In this document: positions 54,963 to 61,831 of the stretch, in pieces | Layout of the letters: each line of letters opens with the position of its first letter | Position numbering within the stretch: the stretch's first letter is position 1 | Notes under the pieces: generated by a model | Told to the model about the DNA's origin: nothing | The model's database searches: none | Seen by the model: the letters and a program-made list of their open reading frames with translations, nothing else | Assembly (NCBI RefSeq): GCF_032108445.1 | Contig: NZ_CP134876.1 | Span: forward strand, 4,030,001-4,094,000 | Direction of reading: 5' to 3' | Origin: Micromonospora halotolerans | Lineage (GTDB): Bacteria; Actinomycetota; Actinomycetes; Mycobacteriales; Micromonosporaceae | DNA length: 64,000 nucleotides | Translations under genes and position numbers: made by a program

Positions 54963-55205
54963 GTGCTGGCCGTCGTGACCATCGCCGTGGTGCCGGTCGT
55001 CGCGACCATCGTCGTCCGGTTGCTCGCGCCCAGTTACTTCACGCTGCCCGGCCACCGCCTCCAACTCACCGTGGTGGCGATCGTCGCCGCCGTGGCGCTG
55101 CTGGGCTTTCTCACCGGCCGCTTCAACGACCACTTCCTCACGTGCGAAGACTTCATCGTGGCCGGCGAAGATCCTGCCCCGAACGGCACGCACACGAAGC
55201 CGTAA
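54963..55205 (+). CDS. Small two-helix membrane protein
   Basis: 80 aa if GTG 54963 is used; the frame is open further upstream but overlaps the integrase remnant antisense. TM1 about 1-22 (VLAVVTIAVVPVVATIVVRL), TM2 about 35-52 (TVVAIVAAVALLGFLTG), then a hydrophilic tail with CEDFIVAGEDPAPNGTH. Small membrane proteins of this kind (Spd-like) accompany transfer regions of actinobacterial plasmids, but no specific family is recognised. No good ribosome-binding site supports the start. Confidence 0.45.
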   Translation: MLAVVTIAVVPVVATIVVRLLAPSYFTLPGHRLQLTVVAIVAAVALLGFLTGRFNDHFLTCEDFIVAGEDPAPNGTHTKP

Positions 55206-55266
55206 GCCGGCTCGCCGTCCCGTCAGTCACTGGGCCAAGAAGCCGCGCCCGCCGTGAGCCTCGTGT

Positions 55267-55731
55267 TCAGGGAGTCGGCATTTCGTGTTCCGGGATCTGC
55301 ACTTCTCCAGCGATCGCCTTCTCGGCCAGCTCTACCCGCTCTGGGTGAAGTTCGCCGTCCAGCGGGTGCCTGGGCACGTTGATGCAGCTCTGACCGGGCA
55401 CGGATTTGCAAATTGGGCATGGGACGAACAGCCCGCCGCCGGGGATCTGGACACCGCGGAGGACGACCGCCCTGCCGATCTTGCGCAGCGCCTTGAACAG
55501 GTTGTCGTCCCTGTACCGCGTGGCAGCAGCGGCCACGTCCCGCATCCCTTCCCAGAACTCCGCGATGGCCTTTTCCCGGTGTATGTCGACGGAACCCACG
55601 CCCCCGGCTCCCCACCCTCGGATCAGCCAAACCTCGTCCGCCCCTTCCAGGTACGGCCCGACCGGAGTCGGACGGCCGGCTGCCGGCGTGTCTAGTCCCA
55701 GCACATGCTTGACGAATCCGTCCCAGGACAT
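55267..55731 (-). CDS. Zinc-ribbon protein whose 5' end comes from a module repeat
   Basis: 154 aa as read from ATG 55731. The first ~20 codons are translated from the tandem repeat and core of the neighbouring module (SWDGFVKHVLGL and then DTPAAGRP); native sequence appears to begin near TPVGPYLEGADEVWLIRGW. The C-terminus has CPICKSVPGQSC plus a downstream HPERVELAEKA, the 'CxxC-xGxxC...HxxR' ribbon common in actinophage and plasmid proteins. The gene was thus cut by the module at 55688 and may have acquired a new start. Function unknown. Confidence 0.55.
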   Translation of the reverse strand: MSWDGFVKHVLGLDTPAAGRPTPVGPYLEGADEVWLIRGWGAGGVGSVDIHREKAIAEFWEGMRDVAAAATRYRDDNLFKALRKIGRAVVLRGVQIPGGGLFVPCPICKSVPGQSCINVPRHPLDGELHPERVELAEKAIAGEVQIPEHEMPTP

Positions 55732-55738
55732 GCTTGAC
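55673..55738. repeat. Module junction 1: core plus left end repeats (type A)
   Basis: Core GGCCGGCTGCCGGC (55674-55687), then two copies of the type A motif at 55695-55713 (GTCCCAGCACATGCTTGAC) and 55720-55738, exactly 25 bp apart. This is the left end of module 1. Confidence 0.85.
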
Positions 55739-56272
55739 GGTTGGCCTAGGACGAGGACAGCAACCAGATCCCGTCCTCCTCCGTGGTGACCCCGCAGAGT
55801 GCGTGCGTTTCGGTCCCGATAGTTACGAACTCGGGCTCGCCCGGATAGATGATCAAGTGCTGAGCCATCCGGGGATCGTCTTGCAGGCGGACGAGTGCCC
55901 ACGGCAGCGCGAACGCTCCGGGACCGGCGACGCTGACGAGGAACGTTCGGTCTGCGCTGATGACGCCAACTGACTGCGCCAGGTGCAGCCAGGCCTGGTT
56001 CACCTCGTCCAGGTATCCGTCCCGGCTGTCATCGATCACGACGTCTGGTTGCGCCCCGGCGCGAGCCACCGTCTGCCAGGCGCGTTTGGGATCCAGCCAG
56101 CCGGGATCGGTACCGATGACGGAGAGGCCAGCGGCAACCAGGAGCTCATCCCGGCTCCTCAGGTTTAAGCGATCCACGCCACGCTCCTGGTCCGCTCCGG
56201 CGGTCACGGTTATCGGATCATGGCAACCATCTGGTGGGATGCCACCGTCAAGCATGTGCCGTGACAGGACAC
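55688..56272. mobile_element. Module 1 (585 bp, type A ends, one gene)
   Basis: Left end GTGTC with the two 25-bp-spaced motifs described for junction 1. The right end carries the same pair inverted: outer copy 56247-56265 (GTCAAGCATGTGCCGTGAC), inner copy about 56222-56240. The element ends in GACAC directly before the next core. It carries a single gene on the minus strand and no transposase. Confidence 0.75.
55746..56177 (-). CDS. Module 1 gene, hypothetical protein
   Basis: 143 aa from GTG 56177, chosen because CAGGAG stands 7 nt upstream; the longer frame to 56255 is translated repeat sequence. Soluble, acidic, alpha/beta: SRDELLVAAGLSVIGTDPGW, QPDVVIDDSRDGYLDEVNQA, SADRTFLVSVAGPGAFALPW, VTIGTETHALCGVTTEEDG. 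Size and composition resemble small immunity-type proteins, but I recognise no family. It is the only gene of the module. Confidence 0.65.
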   Translation of the reverse strand: MDRLNLRSRDELLVAAGLSVIGTDPGWLDPKRAWQTVARAGAQPDVVIDDSRDGYLDEVNQAWLHLAQSVGVISADRTFLVSVAGPGAFALPWALVRLQDDPRMAQHLIIYPGEPEFVTIGTETHALCGVTTEEDGIWLLSSS

Positions 56273-56338
56273 GGCCGGCTGCCGGCGGTGTCGGGTCTCA
56301 GGACCTGCGTGACAGATCAGTCTCAGGACGTGGGTGAC
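56222..56338. repeat. Module junction 2: inverted type A end, core, type B end
   Basis: Inverted type A motifs (56222-56265), core GGCCGGCTGCCGGCG (56273-56287), then type B motifs GTCTCAGGACCTGCGTGAC (56295-56313) and its second copy (56320-56338), 25 bp apart. One core is shared by two modules with different end sequences. Confidence 0.85.
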
Positions 56339-57025
56339 ACGTCTGGCTAGAGGATCTTGTATTGCCTCGCGGTAGCCCCAAAGTCGCATGGTTGCTGCTC
56401 CTGCGCCTGAGAACGTCCGAGGGCCGACAACGTCCCGGATGGCAACCTGTATGCGTGGATGCGTTTGCGGATCGAGTCGACGGCGCTTGGGAGTGGCTCT
56501 CCGCCGCCATTGAAGAAGCGCAGGAGGGGCGCTGGGTCCGCGATGCAGTGGAACGGCAGGTGATGAAGGACATCAGGGCCGCCACCAACGCGCTGCATGG
56601 TGGGCGGCTGGCCCCGTTTACCGAGGACCTGTGGCACGTGCGTATCGGGCGGATCGCCAACTGGGCGGGGGTGATCCGGTTGGCTGCCCGAGCTGGTGGA
56701 TGGGAACTCCAACCCGTCGTCGGGCAGAGCCCGCCGCAGCCTGCGGGCATGGCCGAGCTACTCTCCGGCATCTACGCGATCGGCGAGCAGGGCGAGGTAT
56801 GGATGAAGCAGCTCCTCAGAGGGGGCGGGCCGCCACCGGAGGACGCGATCGCCAAGGCCGAGGGCTTCCTGACCGGGCCAGGCTCGATCGAGGATCTTGA
56901 ACAGCTCTTCTACGACTGAAACCATCGGGTACGGCGGTTCCGTCACGCTCATCTCCACCAATGCTCGGCGGAGTGTCACGCAGGTCCTGATACCGCCGTG
57001 TCACGCAGGTCCCGAGACCGGACAG
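56288..57025. mobile_element. Module 2 (738 bp, type B ends, one gene)
   Basis: Left motifs at 56295 and 56320; right motifs inverted at 56975-56993 and 57000-57018 (GTCACGCAGGTCCCGAGAC), again 25 bp apart. One gene on the plus strand; no transposase. Confidence 0.75.
56362..56919 (+). CDS. Module 2 gene, hypothetical protein
   Basis: 185 aa from TTG 56362 with AGAGG about 8 nt upstream; the true start may be later. Mostly helical: AFADRVDGAWEWLSAAIEEA, RDAVERQVMKDIRAATNALH, IGRIANWAGVIRLAARAGGW, and an acidic C-terminus SIEDLEQLFYD. No signal or TM segment. No family recognised. It stops 55 bp before the right end motifs. Confidence 0.6.
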   Translation: MPRGSPKVAWLLLLRLRTSEGRQRPGWQPVCVDAFADRVDGAWEWLSAAIEEAQEGRWVRDAVERQVMKDIRAATNALHGGRLAPFTEDLWHVRIGRIANWAGVIRLAARAGGWELQPVVGQSPPQPAGMAELLSGIYAIGEQGEVWMKQLLRGGGPPPEDAIAKAEGFLTGPGSIEDLEQLFYD

Positions 57026-57091
57026 CCGGCTGCCGGCGGTGCCTGGTCTCGCATGATGGTTGACGGAACGGCGTCGCACGGTGCTTTACAT
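56975..57091. repeat. Module junction 3: inverted type B end, core, type C end
   Basis: Inverted type B motifs (56975-57018), core GCCGGCTGCCGGCG (57025-57038), then type C motif GTCTCGCATGATGGTTGAC (57046-57064) and a weaker second copy near 57073-57091 (27 bp apart). Confidence 0.8.
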
Positions 57092-58278
57092 GATCGCGAC
57101 TGTCGTTATCCAACGGATCCAGGCTGAAGCGGTCAAGCTAGGCCGCTACCCCGGCCCGCTTACGGCGGATCGTCGGACATTGGGTAGCGGGCGGCGAGGG
57201 CAAGGGCATCGTTCGAGCGCCCGGTCATCGCGTAGCCCACTATCAGCGTCCCTCGCAACCTGCGCAGGTCGTCGTGTTCGGCGCCGAGCAGTGCGCGGAC
57301 GTCGCCGATGATGCGCTCGCCTAGGGCGATGGACTGCGCTACGTCGTGGCCGCCCTCGGAGTATCGGGCGGCGAGCTGGACCTGGGCGTGGAGCGTGCGG
57401 GGATGGGTCGGGCCCAGCAGGCGCTGATGGTCGGCCGCGATCTGCTCGAGTAGGGACACCTCGTCGTCGGTGCGGCCTACCCACCGGTGGCAGTAGGCGT
57501 GGCGCTCGCGGGCGTAGACGGTGTCGGGATGCATCGGGCCGAGCTGCCGTTCCCGTTCGGCCGCAAGCCGTCCCCACGACGCGATGACCCTCTCCAGCAG
57601 GGTGACCCGGTCCTGCTTTCGTCCGACGTCTTCCCATGCAGCGGCGAGCCGGATCCGGGCGAACTGCGTGTCGGGTTCGTCAGGGCCGAGCCACTGCTCT
57701 CGCTCGGCCACGATTTGCTCCCAGCCGAGGGCAATCCGCTGCCGCAACGCAGGGATCTCGTCGCGCTGTCGCCCCCGGTCGTAGAGGAAGGTGAGGCTCG
57801 CCCAAGAAGCCAGGGTGTCTGGATGAGCTGTCCCGAGGACTCGGGCTCGGCCCTCTGCGACCCGCTTCATGGCGCCGATCGCATCGGGCAGCGGTGCGTC
57901 GCCATTGCCGATGCCGACGTGGAAGTAGGTCAACGCGAGCTCGTGCCGCGCGGACAGTGTGTCCGGGTGGTCGGGACCGAGCACATGGTCCCGGACGACC
58001 ACAACCTCCTCCAACTCAATCAGGGCATCCTCGTCGCGCTCGTCTTCCCGATACCCGAGAGCAAGGCGTACCCGTGCCTCGAGCGTCTGCGGATGCTCCG
58101 CGCCGAACTCCCGCAGGGTGGCGGCAACGGCGGCCTCAAGACCGATGACTCGTCCCGAACTCATGCACACACCACCTGTCGATCGTTCATCCGCCAAGCG
58201 TCACGCGCGGCGCGACTCCGGCGATCATGCCAAGCGACAACCCGAGGTCGCGGTGTCAACCATCAACCGGCGCAGGAC
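57039..58278. mobile_element. Module 3 (1240 bp, type C ends, TPR gene)
   Basis: The left end is described at junction 3. The right end has an inverted motif GTCAACCATCAACCGGCGC (58255-58273) and a degenerate inner copy around 58224-58244. One gene on the minus strand. Confidence 0.7.
57160..58164 (-). CDS. Module 3 gene, TPR (kinesin-light-chain-like) protein
   Basis: 334 aa from ATG 58164 (TTG 58197 is an alternative). About six TPR_10/12-type repeats with the recurring LGPDHPDTL-like unit: FGAEHPQTLEARVRLALGY, LGPDHPDTLSARHELALTY, LGTAHPDTLASWASLTFLY, LGPDEPDTQFARIRLA, LGPMHPDTVYARERHA, LGPTHPRTLHAQVQLAARYS. These form a superhelix for protein binding. In actinomycetes such arrays are found in signalling and conflict-system proteins. 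There is no attached enzyme domain here. Confidence 0.85.
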   Translation of the reverse strand: MSSGRVIGLEAAVAATLREFGAEHPQTLEARVRLALGYREDERDEDALIELEEVVVVRDHVLGPDHPDTLSARHELALTYFHVGIGNGDAPLPDAIGAMKRVAEGRARVLGTAHPDTLASWASLTFLYDRGRQRDEIPALRQRIALGWEQIVAEREQWLGPDEPDTQFARIRLAAAWEDVGRKQDRVTLLERVIASWGRLAAERERQLGPMHPDTVYARERHAYCHRWVGRTDDEVSLLEQIAADHQRLLGPTHPRTLHAQVQLAARYSEGGHDVAQSIALGERIIGDVRALLGAEHDDLRRLRGTLIVGYAMTGRSNDALALAARYPMSDDPP

Positions 58279-58343
58279 GGCCGGCTGCCGGCGTGTCTTG
58301 TCCCACCACATGCTTGGCAGATCCGTCCCACCAGATGCTTGAC
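58255..58343. repeat. Module junction 4: inverted type C end, core, type A end
   Basis: Inverted type C motif, core GGCCGGCTGCCGGC (58279-58292), then type A motifs at 58300-58318 and 58325-58343, 25 bp apart (GTCCCACCAGATGCTTGAC in the second). Confidence 0.85.
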
Positions 58344-58855
58344 GATCGGCCTAGAGAAGTGGCGAAGGACCGCCACACCTGAAGCGGTGGTCAGTCGGCC
58401 TGCTCGGGAGGGAAGTCGTCGGCGAAGGCAGCGTCGACAGCTGCCGCTGGCATGCAGTCGTGTTCGTGGGCCCAGGTGCCTGCATCGTGCAGCACGGGAT
58501 CGGGTCCGTCATCGGTGGCGAAGGTGAAGTCGACGCGTTCAGGCAGGGTGCGCAGCCCGCACTGTCCCTCGATCGGCTTGAGCCGTTCCCACCGGCAGTC
58601 CGCGGCGGCCAGGGCGTCGGCCACCTGAGCGAAGGTCAGTTGTGCGGGCAGGGCGATGACCTCGTCAGACTGTGCTTGGCTCGGCAGCTCGACCGTCCCT
58701 CGCCAGGTCTGAACCGTCACCGAGGTGATGATCCGGCAGCGGCATACGACGAACTCGACGTCACCGTAGGAGTACAGGTGCGGCCACCTGTGGCGCTTGT
58801 CGATCCGCTCGACTAACTGGGTGACGCTGGCCGTGACCGGCGACGGAACTTCCAT
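58293..58855. mobile_element. Module 4 (type A left end; no right end found)
   Basis: The left end is described at junction 4. One minus-strand gene follows. No inverted motif pair or core is seen between the gene and the island end, so the module is truncated or its right end was lost. The end given is the gene end, not a proven boundary. Confidence 0.5.
58391..58855 (-). CDS. Module 4 gene, hypothetical protein
   Basis: 154 aa from ATG 58855. Soluble: PSPVTASVTQLVERIDKRHR, LYSYGDVEFVVCRCRIITSV, LPAQLTFAQVADALAAADCR, RTLPERVDFTFATDDGPDPV, acidic C-terminus DDFPPEQAD. Several Cys (five), no clear metal motif. I recognise no family; size and acidity resemble immunity-type proteins. Confidence 0.65.
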   Translation of the reverse strand: MEVPSPVTASVTQLVERIDKRHRWPHLYSYGDVEFVVCRCRIITSVTVQTWRGTVELPSQAQSDEVIALPAQLTFAQVADALAAADCRWERLKPIEGQCGLRTLPERVDFTFATDDGPDPVLHDAGTWAHEHDCMPAAAVDAAFADDFPPEQAD

Positions 58856-59173
58856 GGATGGTCTTGGAGGATTGCAGCAGCTAGCTGCTTACAACGATCC
58901 TGTTCAGCGAGGCGTGTTCGTTGCCTGGGGGTCAAGGAGTCGGTCGCCTTCGTGCCCACTGCGTGCCCGGTAGGCCGGTTAACAAGGGGCAGCAAGGGGA
59001 ACTTTCGCGCCGCCTTCCTTGCCTGGCCAGTCGAGACCAGCCTGACCACCAGCACGGAAGCAAGGGCCTACCTCGAAATCAAGGCACCTTCCAAACTGGC
59101 GGTGGGGCTCGGCGGCAGACAGATAGCAGCGACCGAGCCGTGTTCGGGGCCCTCAGGCGGCGAGAATCGGCGG
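58856..59173. other. No supported gene (318 bp)
   Basis: Holds short open frames on both strands with mixed third-position bases. It includes a run of AAGGGGCAGCAAGGGGAA (58985-59002) and may be debris of island genes. No repeat motif of the module family is present. Confidence 0.5.
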
Positions 59174-59431
59174 ATGGATGATCTCCTCAGATTCCTTCAT
59201 GCCCGTTATGAGGCGGACTGCCATGCCTACGCGGAGGTGGCCCACCGCTTCGGGGGCGCAGCTCTCCCCGACAGCCAACTGCCGATGCTCGACCTGGTCG
59301 ACATGCTGGCACGGGAGTACGAGGCGATGGACCGGACTGACGAGCGCGTCACTGGTCTCACGTACGCGCTACGGGTGCTTGCACAGTCGTACGACGAGCA
59401 CCCCGACTACCGCGACGAGTGGCGTCCCTAG
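59174..59431 (+). CDS. DUF6221-like small protein
   Basis: 85 aa from ATG 59174. N-terminus MDDLLRFLHARYEADCHAY and C-terminus LRVLAQSYDEHPDYRDEWRP match the two ends of the DUF6221 family, which is frequent on integrated plasmids and phages of actinomycetes; the middle is shorter than usual. Function unknown. It supports the AICE origin of the island. No strong ribosome-binding site is seen. Confidence 0.7.
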   Translation: MDDLLRFLHARYEADCHAYAEVAHRFGGAALPDSQLPMLDLVDMLAREYEAMDRTDERVTGLTYALRVLAQSYDEHPDYRDEWRP

Positions 59432-59805
59432 CTGCTCAGCAAGCAGGCAGCCATGGGCGACTATCTGAGTGACGACGGCTACGAGCCGGGGAGAACGTCT
59501 ACGGACGCCGACGACGGTTGCCGCAGCTAGGCCCTCCTGGTAGTACAGGTCACCGAGTTCTGTTGGTTGCCGGGGGGGCCAATGAGTCTGCCGGGGCACA
59601 AACGGGGCACAAGACACTGTGAAACGTCGGCAACCAGCCATCAACGACGCGAGCCCAGGAGTAAGCGTGACCAGGGCGCTGACCAGGTCACCCCAGGTCA
59701 CGGAAGTGGCAGCCCAAGTTCCGCTTCAACTCACCTGCGTCGAACCGTCGCCGGGTGTTTGTGCCGTGCCCGGTTCGTCAGGTGGGAGCAGTTAGCTTCT
59801 AAGTT
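59432..59805. other. No supported gene (374 bp)
   Basis: Short frames only. A G-run (59570-59577) and repeated GGGGCACAA (59588 and 59599 area) stand out. It probably contains the promoter of the gene at 59806. Confidence 0.45.
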
Positions 59806-60234
59806 GTGAAGACGACGCGTTGGCTGCGGGCGTTGCTGGATAGGGGTACTACGAAGCGTCCCGAGGAGTCCTCTGACGTCGAACCCTTCGCACCGGAGTG
59901 CATGTCGCTGCTTGAGTTGGCCCGGCTGCTCGCTGGTCGGAGGTACAGCGAGAGAGTTGCCAGTGCGTATGTCGAGGTGGTGACCTTCGCATCGGCTGAC
60001 GAGATCGTGGCGATGCTGGAGGTGATGCTGGAGGAGGACTGGATAGGTCTTCCGGTCTGGGCGCGAAACCTCGCATTCCGGCTGGCCTGCCTCCAACGGC
60101 CGGAGGATGTCGAGCTGTTGCGTGTGGCGGCCAACGACCTACATGCCTTCGGTCCCGACTGGGACACCATAGCTGCGGAACTTCACCGTCGAGCAGACCG
60201 GTTGGAGGCCAGCCAGGAAGAGAGCCTTCCCTGA
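59806..60234 (+). CDS. Hypothetical helical protein near attR
   Basis: 142 aa from GTG 59806. Predicted all-helical: CMSLLELARLLAGRRYSERV, SADEIVAMLEVMLEEDWIGL, ARNLAFRLACLQRPEDVELL, and LRVAANDLHAFGPDWDTIAA. Acidic overall, no membrane segment. Third positions are less G/C-biased than in chromosomal genes. Unknown family; possibly an immunity or regulatory protein of the island. Confidence 0.65.
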   Translation: MKTTRWLRALLDRGTTKRPEESSDVEPFAPECMSLLELARLLAGRRYSERVASAYVEVVTFASADEIVAMLEVMLEEDWIGLPVWARNLAFRLACLQRPEDVELLRVAANDLHAFGPDWDTIAAELHRRADRLEASQEESLP

Positions 60235-60383
60235 CACCTCTGCTCCTGAGCAGTTGTCCTGGTGCTGTCGACAGCAACGGCGACAGCAACGGGGACAGAC
60301 GGGGATGGGTGCGGCTGGACGGCCGCGGATTGCCGCCCGAGCTCAGAGACAGACGCGGACCGGCCCGGACGGAGCGCCCAGAA

Positions 60384-60437
60384 CTTACAAGCGAGGGGTC
60401 GCAGGTTCGAAACCTGCCGCGCCCACCACCATTCACC
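60384..60437 (+). repeat. attR: second copy of the 54-bp tRNA-Val repeat
   Basis: Identical to 54240-54293. It starts in the anticodon loop, so it lacks the 5' half and is not a functional tRNA. It marks the right boundary of the island; chromosomal-style codon usage resumes at once with the 71-aa gene. Confidence 0.92.
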
Positions 60438-60524
60438 GGTGGAAACCGCCCCGAGAAGATCACTCCCCGGGGCGGTGACATCAGCAGACGCCTGCCGTTG
60501 AGCTCTGTCGGCCGCAACCGGTGG

Positions 60525-60740
60525 CTAGTGAGCCCGCCGGCGGTTGGACTCCTGCTGGATCGCCTCCGTGAGATCCCGCCAGGTGCCAGCCGAGGTCTTC
60601 ATCATCCGGTCGACCATCGAGCGGGCGGCGGGTTCGTCCGGGAAGTCGTACGAGACTTCCCGACCTCCGTCACCGCCGAGCCGGCCCCGTACTCGCCACA
60701 GCCGGCCGTCGGAGAGCAGCCAGGTGTCGCGCCGGGCCAT
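60525..60740 (-). CDS. Small conserved-looking hypothetical protein
   Basis: 71 aa from ATG 60740. MARRDTWLLSDGRLWRVRGR, DGGREVSYDFPDEPAARSMV, TSAGTWRDLTEAIQQES: a compact single domain with two Trp and a strong helical C-terminus. Third positions are mostly G/C, as in the chromosome. It stands just outside attR, so it was probably next to tRNA-Val before integration. Confidence 0.65.
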   Translation of the reverse strand: MARRDTWLLSDGRLWRVRGRLGGDGGREVSYDFPDEPAARSMVDRMMKTSAGTWRDLTEAIQQESNRRRAH

Positions 60741-60804
60741 GCGGCCCGTTCCACCAGCGTCCCCGTACCTTCACCGGCAACAATCTAATCGAACATGCGT
60801 ACGA

Positions 60805-60871
60805 GCCGGCCGGCTGCCGCTTGTCTAGTCCCACCACATGCATTACGAATCCGTCCCACCACAGGGTTGAC
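60805..60871. repeat. Module junction 5: core plus left end repeats (type A), outside the island
   Basis: Core GGCCGGCTGCCGC (one base short, 60808-60820), then type A motifs at 60828-60846 and 60853-60871, again 25 bp apart. Confidence 0.8.
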
Positions 60872-61765
60872 AGTGGACCTAGGAGATGCCGTCAGCTTCA
60901 GGCGTGGGGGGCTGGGTTGGCGGGTTTGTCCCTCAGCACGTCTAGCAGGCGGCGGTATTCGGCCTCGGCTCCGATCGCTGCCCGGTGTTCGGGATGTGCG
61001 AGGTAGTACCAGATCGCGTCGCTGATGAACCAGGCGTCGACGGTCTTGATCGGTAGCCGTCGCGGGCGCAGCACGAGGCCGCGACGACGTACCAGGTCGG
61101 GTCGGGCGTAGGTGAGGGTCAGAGTGTCGGCGTACAGGGCCGGCCGTTGCGGGTAGCCGGGGGCCAATGCCTCCCATGGCACCCGCACTGACCCGGCCAG
61201 TGTGCGCCACCACAGGCCCTCAGGCCGCAGGTGAACAAGGAACCCGCACCAGGCTAAGACCATCTGCCTACCTGCCAGCGCGGAGACCAGGACCGGCAGG
61301 ACGGCGTCGAGGGGCCGCAGGTTGTGTGCCCAGATCGGTCGGACCCCAGAGCTGATCTGCGCGGAGGCTGCCAACGCCAGAACAACGGCGCCCCAAACGG
61401 CAATGAAGCTGGGCGGCGTGTTGAAGGACGAGACCTCCGGCCGTACGACGAAGACTGCAGGCCGCTCATCCGGCAAGGCATAACCCAACAGCGCCAACAG
61501 GATCAAAAAGCCAACTAGGAGCCCGAAAACCAACACGTCAACGATCTTGTGGCCCGAGCCAGCGAACCACGGCACTAGGGGATAGCCGACAGAGACGGCC
61601 AGAGCGATGGCGAGGACGGTCCGGCGCTGCCGGACCACAGCTGCTTGGAATGCAGACACGCCCCACAGTACGGGTGCCGGACCACCGACTCTTCCAACAA
61701 ACTGGGCCGATCATGTCAAGCATTTGGTGGAACGCGAATGTCATGCATGTCCCGTGACGGGGCAC
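60821..61765. mobile_element. Module 5 (945 bp, type A ends, membrane protein gene)
   Basis: The left end is described at junction 5. The right end has inverted motifs at 61715-61733 (GTCAAGCATTTGGTGGAAC) and 61740-61758 (GTCATGCATGTCCCGTGAC), 25 bp apart, followed by a core. It lies right of attR, so modules are not confined to the tRNA island. Confidence 0.75.
60898..61659 (-). CDS. Module 5 gene, membrane protein with PH-like C-terminus
   Basis: 253 aa from GTG 61659. Four hydrophobic helices: VLAIALAVSVGYPLVPWFAG, VDVLVFGLLVGFLILLALLG, FIAVWGAVVLALAASAQISS, and LDAVLPVLVSALAGRQMVLA. A soluble C-terminal part with LRPEGLWWRTLAGSVRVPWE and YADTLTLTY resembles bacterial PH-like membrane proteins. 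Function unknown; the only gene in its module. Confidence 0.7.
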   Translation of the reverse strand: MSAFQAAVVRQRRTVLAIALAVSVGYPLVPWFAGSGHKIVDVLVFGLLVGFLILLALLGYALPDERPAVFVVRPEVSSFNTPPSFIAVWGAVVLALAASAQISSGVRPIWAHNLRPLDAVLPVLVSALAGRQMVLAWCGFLVHLRPEGLWWRTLAGSVRVPWEALAPGYPQRPALYADTLTLTYARPDLVRRRGLVLRPRRLPIKTVDAWFISDAIWYYLAHPEHRAAIGAEAEYRRLLDVLRDKPANPAPHA

Positions 61766-61831
61766 GACCGGCTGCCGGCGATGCCTGGTCTCGCATGATG
61801 GTTGACGAAACGGCGTCGGAGGTTGCTTGAC
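61715..61831. repeat. Module junction 6: inverted type A end, core, type C end
   Basis: Inverted type A motifs (61715-61758), core ACCGGCTGCCGGCG (61767-61780), type C motif GTCTCGCATGATGGTTGAC (61788-61806, identical to the one at 57046) and second copy GTCGGAGGTTGCTTGAC (61815-61831, 27 bp apart). Confidence 0.8.

Larger units (their letters stand above)
54294..60437. mobile_element. 6.1-kb genomic island integrated at tRNA-Val
   Basis: Bracketed by 54-bp direct repeats with a period of 6144 bp. Inside are a truncated tyrosine integrase next to attL, a DUF6221-like gene typical of integrated actinobacterial plasmids (AICEs), several small genes of unknown function, and four of the repeat-bounded modules described below. 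Codon third positions are less G/C-biased than in the flanking chromosome. No replication initiator, FtsK-like transfer gene or excisionase is seen, so the element looks degraded and probably immobile by itself. Confidence 0.88.

Noticed and set aside
58813..59055. 80-aa minus-strand frame between modules and the DUF6221-like gene
   Set aside because: Overlaps the start of the module 4 gene, no recognisable domain, no ribosome-binding site.
60384..60458. Possible second tRNA-Val
   Set aside because: Only the part from the anticodon loop to the 3' end is present; the 5' acceptor strand and D-arm are missing, so it is attR.
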